From an uncultured beta proteobacterium (GTDB taxonomy: Bacteria > Pseudomonadota > Gammaproteobacteria > Burkholderiales > SG8-41): 32,761 nt of DNA. Location of the stretch: positions 1 to 32,761 of the forward strand of contig CAIVHG010000005.1 of NCBI GenBank assembly GCA_903905655.1, in the 5' to 3' direction. Both the position numbers and the translations under genes were made by a program. Positions 8,870 to 17,299 of this stretch are shown here, in pieces (position 1 is the stretch's first letter; every line of letters starts with the position of its first letter). Under the pieces are notes generated by a model, which searched no databases, had not been told where the DNA came from, and was given only the letters and a program-made list of their open reading frames with translations.

Positions 8870-9958
8870 GTGAAAATATTCCGTAACACGATGCTGCGCG
8901 AAATGGCGGGCACTGCGGCCGCCACGCTGATCGTGCTGCTCGGCATCACGATCGCCACGCAGTTGCTGCGTTTTCTCGGGCTGGCAGCGGGCGGCTCCAT
9001 CACCTTCAGCGGCGTGTTCGCGCTGCTAACGTTCACCTCCTTTAATTACCTGCCCGTGCTCTTGTCGGTGACGCTGTTTGTCGCCGTGCTAATGACGCTG
9101 GCGCGCAGCTACCGCGATTCCGAGATGATCGTGTGGTTCGGCGCCGGCCTGAGTCCCGCGAGCTGGATCCGCCCGGTGCTGTGGTTTGCCGTCCCCATCG
9201 TGCTGGTGATCGCACTGTTGAGCCTGGTGCTGTCTCCCTGGGCCATCACCAAGAGCGAGGAGTTTCGCCATTACATGGATAGCCGCGATGATGTTTCGCA
9301 GGCCACGCCGGGAGTTTTTCGCGAGTCGAAGCAGAACGACCGCGTGTATTTTGTCGAAGACGTGAACGGCGCGAGCAACCTGGTGGCGAATGTGTTCGTG
9401 AGTTCGACCGAGCACCAGCGTAGCGGCGTGATGGTGGCGAACAGCGGTTTCATCGAGACCGCTCTCAATGGCGATCGCTTTCTGGTGCTGCTGAACGGCC
9501 GGCGCTACGAGGGGCTGCCGGGCACCACCGAATACCGCCTGAGCTCGTTCGAACGCTACGCGATGCGCATTGAGGCGCACGAGGCGTCCGTCGTCACGCC
9601 CTCGGCGAAGGCGCTGCCCACGCTCGCGCTGCTGAGCAAGGCCGACCCGATCTACCTCGGGGAACTCTCGTGGCGCATCGGATTGCCGCTCTCGGCCCTC
9701 GTGCTCGCGCTGCTCGCCATCCCGCTCTCGTTTGTCAACCCGCGCGCCGGGCGCTCGCTGAATCTGGTGCTCGCAATCCTGGTCTACATGATTTACAACA
9801 ACTGCCTGAGCGTGGCGCAGGCATGGATCGCGCAGCAGCGCATCAGCCTGCCGGTCGGATTGTTGGGCGTGCACCTGGCGATGTTGCTGCTGCTCGGGCT
9901 GCTGTTCTTCCGGCGTTCGATGCTGTTCTCGATGGTCCGCCGTATCGGCCGCCGGTGA
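8870..9958 (+). CDS. lptF: LPS export ABC transporter permease LptF
   Basis: The 362-residue protein begins MKIFRNTMLREMAGTAAATL, the LptF-type N-terminus leading into the first membrane helix. Helices follow around LLTFTSFNYLPVLLSVTLFVAVL and WFAVPIVLVIALLSLVLSPWA. A central periplasmic beta-jellyroll (about 115-265) contains RVYFVEDV and GRRYEGLPGT, followed by three more helices at the C-terminus. With LptG and the ATPase LptB it pulls lipopolysaccharide from the inner membrane and passes it to LptC/LptA. The start is GTG at 8870; the ribosome site is weak. lptG follows 19 bases after the stop, so the two are one transcription unit, divergent from pepA as in many Gram-negative bacteria. 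Confidence 0.94.
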   Translation: MKIFRNTMLREMAGTAAATLIVLLGITIATQLLRFLGLAAGGSITFSGVFALLTFTSFNYLPVLLSVTLFVAVLMTLARSYRDSEMIVWFGAGLSPASWIRPVLWFAVPIVLVIALLSLVLSPWAITKSEEFRHYMDSRDDVSQATPGVFRESKQNDRVYFVEDVNGASNLVANVFVSSTEHQRSGVMVANSGFIETALNGDRFLVLLNGRRYEGLPGTTEYRLSSFERYAMRIEAHEASVVTPSAKALPTLALLSKADPIYLGELSWRIGLPLSALVLALLAIPLSFVNPRAGRSLNLVLAILVYMIYNNCLSVAQAWIAQQRISLPVGLLGVHLAMLLLLGLLFFRRSMLFSMVRRIGRR

Positions 9959-9977
9959 TCTTGATGCTGGCTCACTC

Positions 9978-11051
9978 ATGAAGACCCTTAAAGGCTATCT
10001 GGCGCGCGAGATCACGGGCTCGATGCTGCTGGTGTTTGCTGCGCTGCTGATGCTGTTTGCGATTCTGGATCTGATTCACGAGCTGGGTGAACTGGGCAAC
10101 GGCGGTTACCAGCTGCCGCAGATGATCGCGTATGTGCTGCTGAGCATGCCGGGGCATGTCTATGAACTGTTCCCGATTTCGGCCTTGATCGGCACCTTGT
10201 TTGCGCTGGCGCAGCTGGTCGCCAATTCCGAGTACACGGTGATGCGGGTCTCCGGGCTGTCGATTCCGCGGATGGTGTACGCGCTGGTTCAGGTCGGGCT
10301 GGTGTTCGCGGCGATGACGTTCGTGATCGGCGAATTTGTCGCGCCGCCGATCGAGGAATTCGCGCAGCAACTGCGGGCGAAGGCGATTACCGGCATCATC
10401 GCGCAGGAATTCCGCTCCGGCCTGTGGGTCAAGGACGAGCACAACTTCGTGAACGTTGCGCAGGTGCTGCCCGATTCAGTCCTGCAGGGCGTGAAGATCT
10501 ACGAGTTCGATGCCGAGCACCGGCTGCGGACCATCAGCCTCGCGCAGCGCGCCGAGTACGTGAGCAAGAACGTGTGGCGCCTGCGCGATATCGTGCAGAC
10601 CAGCTTCGCGGATGACAAGATAGCCGTTACTCGCATCGCCGAAGCCGAATGGCGCTCCGTGCTCGATGCGAATCTGCTGAGCGTGCTGTTGGTCGTGCCC
10701 GAGCAGATGTCGGCCTGGAACCTGTATTTTTACGTGCAGCATCTGCGCGAAAATAGCCAACAGACCTCGCGCTACGAGATCGCATTCTGGAACAAGCTCA
10801 TCTATCCCTTTGCGGTGCTGGTCATGATGATCCTCGCGCTGCCGTTTGCGTACTACCAGCAGCGCGCCGGCGGCGTCGGCGGGAAAGTGTTTGCCGGCAT
10901 CATGCTCGGCATCGGCTACGCGATGCTGGGGCGGCTTTTTACCTACCTTGCGCTGCTGCGCGAGTGGCCGCCCTTCGGCAGTTCCATCCTGGCCACACTT
11001 ATTTTTCTCGCGCTGGCCGTGGGCATGATGTGGTGGAGCGAGAGAAGATAG
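9978..11051 (+). CDS. lptG: LPS export ABC transporter permease LptG
   Basis: The 357-residue protein starts MKTLKGYLAREITGSMLLVF, then EYTVMRVSGLSIPRM, the coupling-helix region that contacts LptB. A periplasmic domain with the LWVKDEHNFVNVAQVLPD block follows, then a C-terminal set of helices with LPFAYYQQRAGGVGGKVF. It is the partner of LptF in the inner-membrane LptBFGC complex. The ATG at 9978 is chosen because the family N-terminus begins there. It is the last gene of the lptFG unit and is convergent with the RDD gene. Confidence 0.94.
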   Translation: MKTLKGYLAREITGSMLLVFAALLMLFAILDLIHELGELGNGGYQLPQMIAYVLLSMPGHVYELFPISALIGTLFALAQLVANSEYTVMRVSGLSIPRMVYALVQVGLVFAAMTFVIGEFVAPPIEEFAQQLRAKAITGIIAQEFRSGLWVKDEHNFVNVAQVLPDSVLQGVKIYEFDAEHRLRTISLAQRAEYVSKNVWRLRDIVQTSFADDKIAVTRIAEAEWRSVLDANLLSVLLVVPEQMSAWNLYFYVQHLRENSQQTSRYEIAFWNKLIYPFAVLVMMILALPFAYYQQRAGGVGGKVFAGIMLGIGYAMLGRLFTYLALLREWPPFGSSILATLIFLALAVGMMWWSERR

Positions 11052-11083
11052 CCTGCGCGCCCACAGGCATTCAAAGCGCAGGC
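11051..11083. terminator. Inverted repeat between convergent lptG and RDD genes
   Basis: GCCTGCGC at 11051-11058 is perfectly complementary to GCGCAGGC at 11076-11083, with a 17-base loop. It overlaps the last base of the lptG stop codon and lies before the RDD stop. No U-run follows on either strand, so it is at best a weak or protein-assisted bidirectional terminator or an mRNA 3'-end stabiliser. Confidence 0.35.
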
Positions 11084-11095
11084 GCGCGCTGAGAG

Positions 11096-11509
11096 CTATG
11101 CCCGGACCAGCCGTGTCCCCACCAGGCGGTCGTGCAGATACTGGCCATCGGCGTCGAGCAGCGCCCACAGCACGGTGAGCCCGCACAGAGAAAGTCCGAG
11201 CAGCGCGAGGAGGTAGCGCTGCAGCGCCGTCCGCAGCGTGAGCGCGTCGCCGCTGCAGGTGCGCAAGCGGATGCGCCAGGTCTTCATGGGAAGCGTCTGT
11301 CCGCCGTGCGTCCAGCAGTACACGAAATAAGCGCCGGCCAGCGCGAGGAGATACGTCTGGAGCGCCGGGCGCGGAATATTCAGTGCGAATCCGTGAGCGA
11401 TGTACAGCAGAGCTGCCGCGCCCGCGTACAAAAGGGCGCTCAGCAACAACGCTTCGTAACAAAGGCTGCCCAGGCGGCGCGGCAGTGATGCGGCTGGAGG
11501 AAGGTCCAA
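11096..11509 (-). CDS. RDD-family membrane protein
   Basis: The 137-residue protein has the RDD pattern. An early arginine pair and hydrophobic helix (SLPRRLGSLCYEALLLSALL) come first. A second helix follows (LLALAGAYFVYCWTHGGQT), then KTWRIRL, a third helix (LLALLGLSLCGLTVLWALL) and the Asp-containing end DRLVGTRLV. RDD proteins are small inner-membrane proteins of mostly unknown role; some are cation/proton antiporters. The start is TTG at 11507-11509, chosen because the family N-terminus starts here; no clear ribosome site is seen. It follows the DUF3106 gene by 22 bases and is probably the last gene of the sigma-factor cluster. Confidence 0.8.
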   Translation of the reverse strand: MDLPPAASLPRRLGSLCYEALLLSALLYAGAAALLYIAHGFALNIPRPALQTYLLALAGAYFVYCWTHGGQTLPMKTWRIRLRTCSGDALTLRTALQRYLLALLGLSLCGLTVLWALLDADGQYLHDRLVGTRLVRA

Positions 11510-11531
11510 GCGTCAGCTAGGTGCAGCCGTG

Positions 11532-11993
11532 CTACGGCGCGGGTTCACTCGCTGCCGGTTCCGCGGCGGCATCTTCGGACCTGGCGGCGAGCGACGCCTG
11601 ATAGCGCTTCCACTGTTCCGCAAGTTGGGCGCGCTTGGCGGGCGGCAGCTTGGTGACGGTCTTGTAATTTTCACGCGCGACGCGACGTTGGTCAGGCGTG
11701 AGCTTGGCCCAGTCTTTCATCCGCGTCTGAAACCGCACTTGCTCGGCGGGTTTCATCTTGGGATAGGCATTCGCAAGCGTGACCCATTTCTTGCGCTGCG
11801 CGCTGTTGAGCTCGGGCCAGTCTTCCTTGAGGGTGCCCAACACGCTTTGCTGTGCAGGCGTGAGCTGCACCCAGTCGGGTTTAGCGGGTTGCGCGGATTT
11901 TGTCTGAGCGGCCGCCGGCCGCGGCGCAGTCGCTGCGGCAGTTGGAGCAACCACGCTCAGGCAGAGAACTATTGCGATGAGCGTTTTAACCAT
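11532..11993 (-). CDS. Exported DUF3106 protein
   Basis: The 153-residue protein has a classical signal peptide (MVKTLIAIVLCLSVVAPTAA, cut near residue 21-23) and a Pro/Ala-rich spacer. The mature part is made of short repeated helical units: LTPAQQSVLGTLKEDWPELN, then SAQRKKWVTLANAYPKMK, PAEQVRFQTRMKDWAKLT, PDQRRVARENYKTVTKLP and PAKRAQLAEQWKRYQ. This recurring (P/S)AQR...W pattern is the hallmark of DUF3106, a family of unknown function seen mainly in betaproteobacteria. The protein should be periplasmic. The repeat layout loosely recalls periplasmic stress sensors of the CpxP/ZraP kind (inference only). It overlaps the DUF3619 gene by 25 bases, indicating translational coupling. Confidence 0.85.
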   Translation of the reverse strand: MVKTLIAIVLCLSVVAPTAAATAPRPAAAQTKSAQPAKPDWVQLTPAQQSVLGTLKEDWPELNSAQRKKWVTLANAYPKMKPAEQVRFQTRMKDWAKLTPDQRRVARENYKTVTKLPPAKRAQLAEQWKRYQASLAARSEDAAAEPAASEPAP

Positions 11994-12358
11994 GCCTCAA
12001 AATCGCGGTCTAGATAAGCGTCGATCGGCAGATCGTCGGTGAGCAGGCTCGCGTCGATTGCGGCGATATCGTTGCCCTGGATCGAAATTTGCCAATAGAC
12101 GGCACCGATCGAACCCAGCAGCAGGAGCGCAGCCAAGACCAAACGACGCACGTTGAGGTTGAAATAGCCGCCATCACCGAAGTAAGACGTCAGGCCACCG
12201 GCCCAAGCCAGCCCGAACACGCGTTGCGGGACCTCGCGATGACCGTCCAGCGCCGAGAGTCGCGCTGATCGCAACTGATAGAGCGTGCCCTGTTTGATAT
12301 CCCCAAGACCCCGATCCAGGTGCTGGACGATTTCCCCCGCCAGTTCCTGCTCGTTCAT
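11969..12358 (-). CDS. DUF3619 single-pass membrane protein, possible anti-sigma factor
   Basis: The 129-residue protein has a hydrophilic N-terminal part (about 1-69) with MNEQELAGEIVQHLDRGL. One transmembrane helix follows (about 72-90, RLVLAALLLLGSIGAVYWQI), then a short acidic C-terminal tail ending EAWLKRSSQ. This is the layout of membrane-tethered anti-sigma factors: a cytoplasmic sigma-binding part, one helix and a periplasmic tail. Its ATG overlaps the stop codon of the sigma-factor gene (shared ATGA at 12355-12358), and its 3' end overlaps DUF3106. The DUF3619 label is from recalled family sequence. The anti-sigma role is my inference from topology and coupling, not an established function. 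Confidence 0.8.
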   Translation of the reverse strand: MNEQELAGEIVQHLDRGLGDIKQGTLYQLRSARLSALDGHREVPQRVFGLAWAGGLTSYFGDGGYFNLNVRRLVLAALLLLGSIGAVYWQISIQGNDIAAIDASLLTDDLPIDAYLDRDFEAWLKRSSQ

Positions 12359-12921
12359 AGCACTATCCCTTTATCTTTAAGCATTGCAGCCAATGCATGT
12401 GTTGCCCGTGAGCAGTGCGTTTTCACACTCCCCTGCGAGCACTTCATGGCGGCTGCCGTTTCCGCAACATCCATCTCTTCCCAATAACGTAGCAGGAACG
12501 CTTCACGTTGACGTGGCGGCAAGCGTTCTAGTGCTTTTTCAATTATTTCAAGTGTTTGTGACTGCTGGAGGTTTTCGAAAGGCCCCGCCTGCTGATTCGA
12601 GTCCGATTTGTCCAGTAAAGTTTCCAGCGGATCGTGCTCATCTCCATCCTCGGCGCCACCGAGCGACGATACTTGGGTGGTCCAGGTGTTACGCACCTTC
12701 TGGCGCCGGAAATGGTCGCGGATGGCGTTTTGCAGTATCCGCTGGAAGAGCATCGGCAATTCTTCCGGCGGACGGCTTCCATATTTCTCGGACAGCCGCA
12801 ACATTGCGTCCTGGACCGCATCGAGCGCAACTTGCTCATCGCGCGCGGCGTAAAGCGCCTGCTTGTAAGCACGGCGCTCGACTGAGGCGAGAAAATCCGA
12901 AAGTTCCTTGCGAGTAGCCAG
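12355..12921 (-). CDS. ECF-like RNA polymerase sigma factor
   Basis: From the proposed start the protein is 188 residues. A sigma region 2 block (about 8-75) has LASVERRAYKQALYA and VQDAMLRLSEKYGSR, then LFQRILQNAIRDHFRRQKVR. A linker follows, then a region 4 helix-turn-helix (about 123-180) with LERLPPRQREAFLLRYWEE and CSQGSVKTHCSRATHAL. It should direct RNA polymerase to alternative promoters. Family members normally start immediately before the (A)xRxELSDFL block; here that codon is CTG (12919-12921). It is preceded by AAGGAA seven bases upstream, supplied by the upstream copy of a 25-bp tandem duplication. The frame stays open to an ATG at 13098, but that upstream part looks non-native. 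Its stop overlaps the DUF3619 start. The start codon is uncertain; the sigma identity is not. Confidence 0.85.
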   Translation of the reverse strand: MATRKELSDFLASVERRAYKQALYAARDEQVALDAVQDAMLRLSEKYGSRPPEELPMLFQRILQNAIRDHFRRQKVRNTWTTQVSSLGGAEDGDEHDPLETLLDKSDSNQQAGPFENLQQSQTLEIIEKALERLPPRQREAFLLRYWEEMDVAETAAAMKCSQGSVKTHCSRATHALAAMLKDKGIVL

Positions 12922-12948
12922 AAGAAAGTTCCTTGCGAGTAGCCAGAA
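12899..12948. repeat. Exact 25-bp tandem duplication across the sigma-factor start
   Basis: Bases 12899-12923 and 12924-12948 are identical and directly adjacent. The unit contains both a Shine-Dalgarno-like AAGGAA and the proposed CTG start (minus strand). Because 25 is not a multiple of three, the copy number sets the reading frame of anything that begins upstream, while leaving the distal coding part intact. Confidence 0.97.
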
Positions 12949-13108
12949 ATATCCGCCTTGTATCGAAGCACGCATCCGGGGCACTGCTTCCGATCGCCAG
13001 AGTCGCCGCGCTATGGTGCGCAACCCCGCTGCTGCACACCCGCATTCAAATCCGGCCTGCACGTCGCGAGCAATCGCTCTTGTATATTGTCGACGCATCT
13101 TAACAAAA

Positions 13109-13141
13109 GCTGCACCAAGCGCAAGCCGTGCTTGGTGTAGC
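13109..13141. promoter_or_regulatory. Stem-loop upstream of ilvI
   Basis: Bases 13109-13120 (GCTGCACCAAGC) pair with 13130-13141 (GCTTGGTGTAGC) over 12 positions with a single G-U wobble and a nine-base loop. It lies about 110 bases before ilvI, in the divergent region to the sigma gene. No U-run follows, so it is not an obvious terminator; a leader-RNA or operator role is possible. Confidence 0.45.
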
Positions 13142-13174
13142 GCGCAATGGGACGGTATGGGTTTGTTTTATCAG

Positions 13175-13196
13175 CCCTTTGGCTTGACCAAATGGG
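13175..13196 (+). promoter_or_regulatory. Second hairpin in the ilvI leader
   Basis: CCCTTTGG (13175-13182) pairs with CCAAATGGG (13188-13196), leaving one bulged T and a five-base loop. It lies 55 bases before the ilvI start and inside a possible 18-codon ORF (13147-13203) that is not notably rich in Ile, Leu or Val. Possible leader structure only. Confidence 0.3.
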
Positions 13197-13251
13197 TCGC
13201 TAAAGGTATCTTTGCCAGTTCCGCAGCTTTTTGAAGGTCAGCAGGGCAATC

Positions 13252-14949
13252 ATGGAATTGAACGGCGCTGAGATCACCGTACGATGTTTACAGGAAGAAG
13301 GGGTCGATTACGTGTTCGGCTATCCCGGTGGCTCGGTGCTGTACATTTACGACGAATTGTTCAAGCAGGACAAGGTGAAGCACATCCTGGTTCGCCACGA
13401 ACAGGGCGCGGTTCATGCCGCGGACGGATATTCGCGATCGACTGAAAAGATCGGGGTGGCGCTGGTTACCTCGGGACCCGGCGTCACCAATGCCGTGACC
13501 GGCATCGCCACCGCTTACATGGACTCGAGCCCCCTCGTCGTCATCACTGGCCAGGTCCCTACGCACGCGATCGGACAGGACGCATTTCAGGAGTGCGATA
13601 CGGTCGGCATCACACGTCCCTGCGTCAAGCATAACTTTCTCGTGAAAGACGTGAAGGACATCGCGCCTACGCTCAAGAAAGCGTTCTATATCGCGCGCAC
13701 GGGACGGCCGGGGCCGGTAGTGGTCGATATCCCGAAGGACGTCACCGCGGCCAAGGCGGAATTCGAATATCCGAAGACCGTCAGCATGCGTTCCTACAAT
13801 CCCACGATCAAGGGGCATGCGGGACAGATCCAGAAGGCGATCCAGCTCCTAAGCCGCGCGCAGCGCCCGATGATCTACGCCGGGGGCGGGGTGGTGCTGG
13901 GCAATGCCGCGGCCGAACTCACGCAGATGGTGCGCGGCCTGGGTTTTCCGTGCACCAACACGCTGATGGGGCTCGGGGGCTATCCCGCGAGCGACGCGCA
14001 GTACGTGGGGATGCTGGGCATGCATGGCACCTACGAGGCGAACATGGCGATGCAGCATTGCGACGTGCTGCTCGCGATCGGCGCGCGCTTCGATGACCGG
14101 GTAATCGGCAATCCCGTGCACTTTTTCGAAGAGCCGCGCACGATCATCCATATCGACATCGATCCCTCGTCGATTTCCAAGCGCGTCAAGGTGGATGTGC
14201 CGATCGTCGGCAACGTGCGCGAAGTGTTGCAGGAACTCAACAAGCAGCTGGCCGCGCATAAGGTGAAGCCCGATGCAGACGCGTTAAAGGCGTGGTGGAG
14301 CGAGATCGACCTGTGGCGCAGCCGCGACTGCCTGAAATACGACCGCACGGCAAGCATCATCAAGCCGCAGCTGGTAGTCGAGAAACTGTATGAAATCACC
14401 GGCGGCGACGCCTACATTACCTCGGACGTCGGACAGCACCAGATGTGGGCGGCGCAGTTTTACAAGTTCAACAAGCCGCGGCGCTGGATCAATTCGGGCG
14501 GGCTCGGCACCATGGGCTTTGGCCTACCCTCTGCGGTGGGCGTGCAACTCGCGCATCCGGGCGAGACAGTCGCCTGCATCACGGGCGAGGCGAGCATTCA
14601 GATGTGCATCCAGGAGCTGTCGACTTGCAAGCAGTACCACCTGCCGATCAAGATCATCAACCTCAACAACCGCTACATGGGCATGGTGCGGCAATGGCAG
14701 GAGTTCTTTCACGGCAACCGCTATTCCGAGTCCTATATGGACGCGTTGCCTGATTTCGTAAAGCTCGCTGAATCGTATGGTCACGTGGGCATGCGTATCG
14801 AGAAGCCCGCCGATATCGAAGGCGCGCTCAAGGAAGCGTTTGCGCGCAAGGACCAGCTGGTGTTCATGGATTTTCTGACGGACCAGACCGAGAACGTGTT
14901 CCCGATGGTTCCCGGCGGCAAGGGGCTTTCTGAAATGATACTGGTCTAG
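13252..14949 (+). CDS. ilvI: Acetolactate synthase large (catalytic) subunit
   Basis: The 565-residue protein makes 2-acetolactate from pyruvate, or 2-aceto-2-hydroxybutyrate from pyruvate plus 2-oxobutyrate. This is the first common step of Val, Leu and Ile synthesis, using ThDP, Mg and FAD. The N-terminal PYR domain has the catalytic Glu (E50 in RHEQGAVHAADGY) and TSGPGVTN. The central domain carries the FAD site. The C-terminal PP domain has the Mg/ThDP motif, here GEAS (445-448) ending in NLNNRYMGM, where E. coli IlvI has GDGS. The Glu version occurs in related bacteria, so activity is expected. The ATG at 13252 is the family start; the in-frame TTG at 13231 is rejected. Its regulatory subunit ilvH follows nine bases after the stop, making one operon. 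Confidence 0.95.
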   Translation: MELNGAEITVRCLQEEGVDYVFGYPGGSVLYIYDELFKQDKVKHILVRHEQGAVHAADGYSRSTEKIGVALVTSGPGVTNAVTGIATAYMDSSPLVVITGQVPTHAIGQDAFQECDTVGITRPCVKHNFLVKDVKDIAPTLKKAFYIARTGRPGPVVVDIPKDVTAAKAEFEYPKTVSMRSYNPTIKGHAGQIQKAIQLLSRAQRPMIYAGGGVVLGNAAAELTQMVRGLGFPCTNTLMGLGGYPASDAQYVGMLGMHGTYEANMAMQHCDVLLAIGARFDDRVIGNPVHFFEEPRTIIHIDIDPSSISKRVKVDVPIVGNVREVLQELNKQLAAHKVKPDADALKAWWSEIDLWRSRDCLKYDRTASIIKPQLVVEKLYEITGGDAYITSDVGQHQMWAAQFYKFNKPRRWINSGGLGTMGFGLPSAVGVQLAHPGETVACITGEASIQMCIQELSTCKQYHLPIKIINLNNRYMGMVRQWQEFFHGNRYSESYMDALPDFVKLAESYGHVGMRIEKPADIEGALKEAFARKDQLVFMDFLTDQTENVFPMVPGGKGLSEMILV

Positions 14950-14958
14950 GCGGGTGTA

Positions 14959-16523
<1,565 letters not shown>

Positions 16524-16530
16524 TGACAGT

Positions 16531-16560
16531 GCAGCGCGTGCGTGATGCCGCACGCGCTGC
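16531..16560 (+). other. Perfect 12-bp stem-loop between ilvC and psd
   Basis: GCAGCGCGTGCG (16531-16542) is exactly complementary to CGCACGCGCTGC (16549-16560), with a six-base loop. It starts seven bases after the ilvC stop and ends nine bases before the psd start. No U-run follows, so full intrinsic termination is unlikely. It could protect the ilv mRNA 3' end, lower expression of psd, or mask the psd ribosome site. Confidence 0.8.
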
Positions 16561-16569
16561 CCGCCACTG

Positions 16570-17211
16570 ATGCACTATCCTCATCCGATCATCGCCCGCG
16601 AAGGCTGGGCTTATGCCGCGCTGGCGACCGTCATTGCGGTGCTGGTGACGCTCTACGCGGGCTGGATCTGGTCGCTGCCGCTATGGCTGATCGCGGTGTT
16701 CGTCATCCAGTTCTTCCGTGATCCGCCGCGCCATATCCCGGACGAAGCCGATGCTGTGCTCTCCGCGGCCGACGGCCGCGTGCTTCTGGTAGAGCGCTGC
16801 ACCGATCCCTATCTGGAACGCGAGGCGCTCAAGCTCTCCGTATTCATGAACGTGTTCAACGTGCATTCCAATCGCAGCCCGGTCGACGGGGAAGTGAAGG
16901 GGGCCTGGTATCACCCCGGCAGCTTCGTGAACGCGGCGCTGTCCAAAGCCTCGCTCGAGAACGAACGCAACGCATTGTGGATCAGGACTGCAGGCGGCGC
17001 AGACGTGACCTGCGTGCAGGTCGCGGGGCTGATTGCGCGCCGTATCCTGTGCTATGCGCAGACCGGCGCCAAGCTGGCGCGTGGGCAGCGCTACGGATTC
17101 ATCCGCTTCGGCTCGCGCGTGGACATCTATCTGCCGCCGAGCGCCGTGCCTCTGGTCGCCGTGGGCGACAAGGTTTACGCCGCTAGCAGCGTGCTCGCGC
17201 GGTTGGGATGA
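16570..17211 (+). CDS. psd: Phosphatidylserine decarboxylase proenzyme (short type)
   Basis: The 213-residue protein belongs to the short, PSD-A-type family. An N-terminal membrane helix pair (about 13-47) is followed by [10 protein letters not shown], the catalytic-site block [12 protein letters not shown] (96-107) and the self-cleavage site at RFGSR. The chain would be cut between G181 and S182 to form the pyruvoyl group on the alpha subunit. It converts phosphatidylserine to phosphatidylethanolamine at the inner membrane. The next gene, pssA, makes its substrate, so the two form a pathway pair inside the ilv-leu gene string. The ribosome site is weak, and the strong hairpin just upstream may influence translation. 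Confidence 0.93.
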   Translation: MHYPHPIIAREGWAYAALATVIAVLVTLYAGWIWSLPLWLIAVFVIQFFRDPPRHIPDEADAVLSAADGRVLLVERCTDPYLEREALKLSVFMNVFNVHSNRSPVDGEVKGAWYHPGSFVNAALSKASLENERNALWIRTAGGADVTCVQVAGLIARRILCYAQTGAKLARGQRYGFIRFGSRVDIYLPPSAVPLVAVGDKVYAASSVLARLG

Positions 17212-17299
17212 CGCGGCGCGCTGGGGGCGCAAAGTTGGCGGCGGCGCCCGGCGTCGGAGTAAACTGTATGACGTCTGCGTCCTGACGGCGAACTCATCA

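Noticed and set aside
12922-13098. Upstream extension of the sigma factor to an ATG at 13098
   Set aside because: The added 59 residues have no sigma-family character, and their frame is joined to the sigma frame only because of the 25-bp duplication. The family start lies at about 12921.
13147-13203. 18-codon ORF as an Ilv leader peptide
   Set aside because: It lacks a ribosome site and has no run of Ile, Val or Leu codons; only four of 18 codons are branched-chain. Kept only as part of a low-score leader observation.
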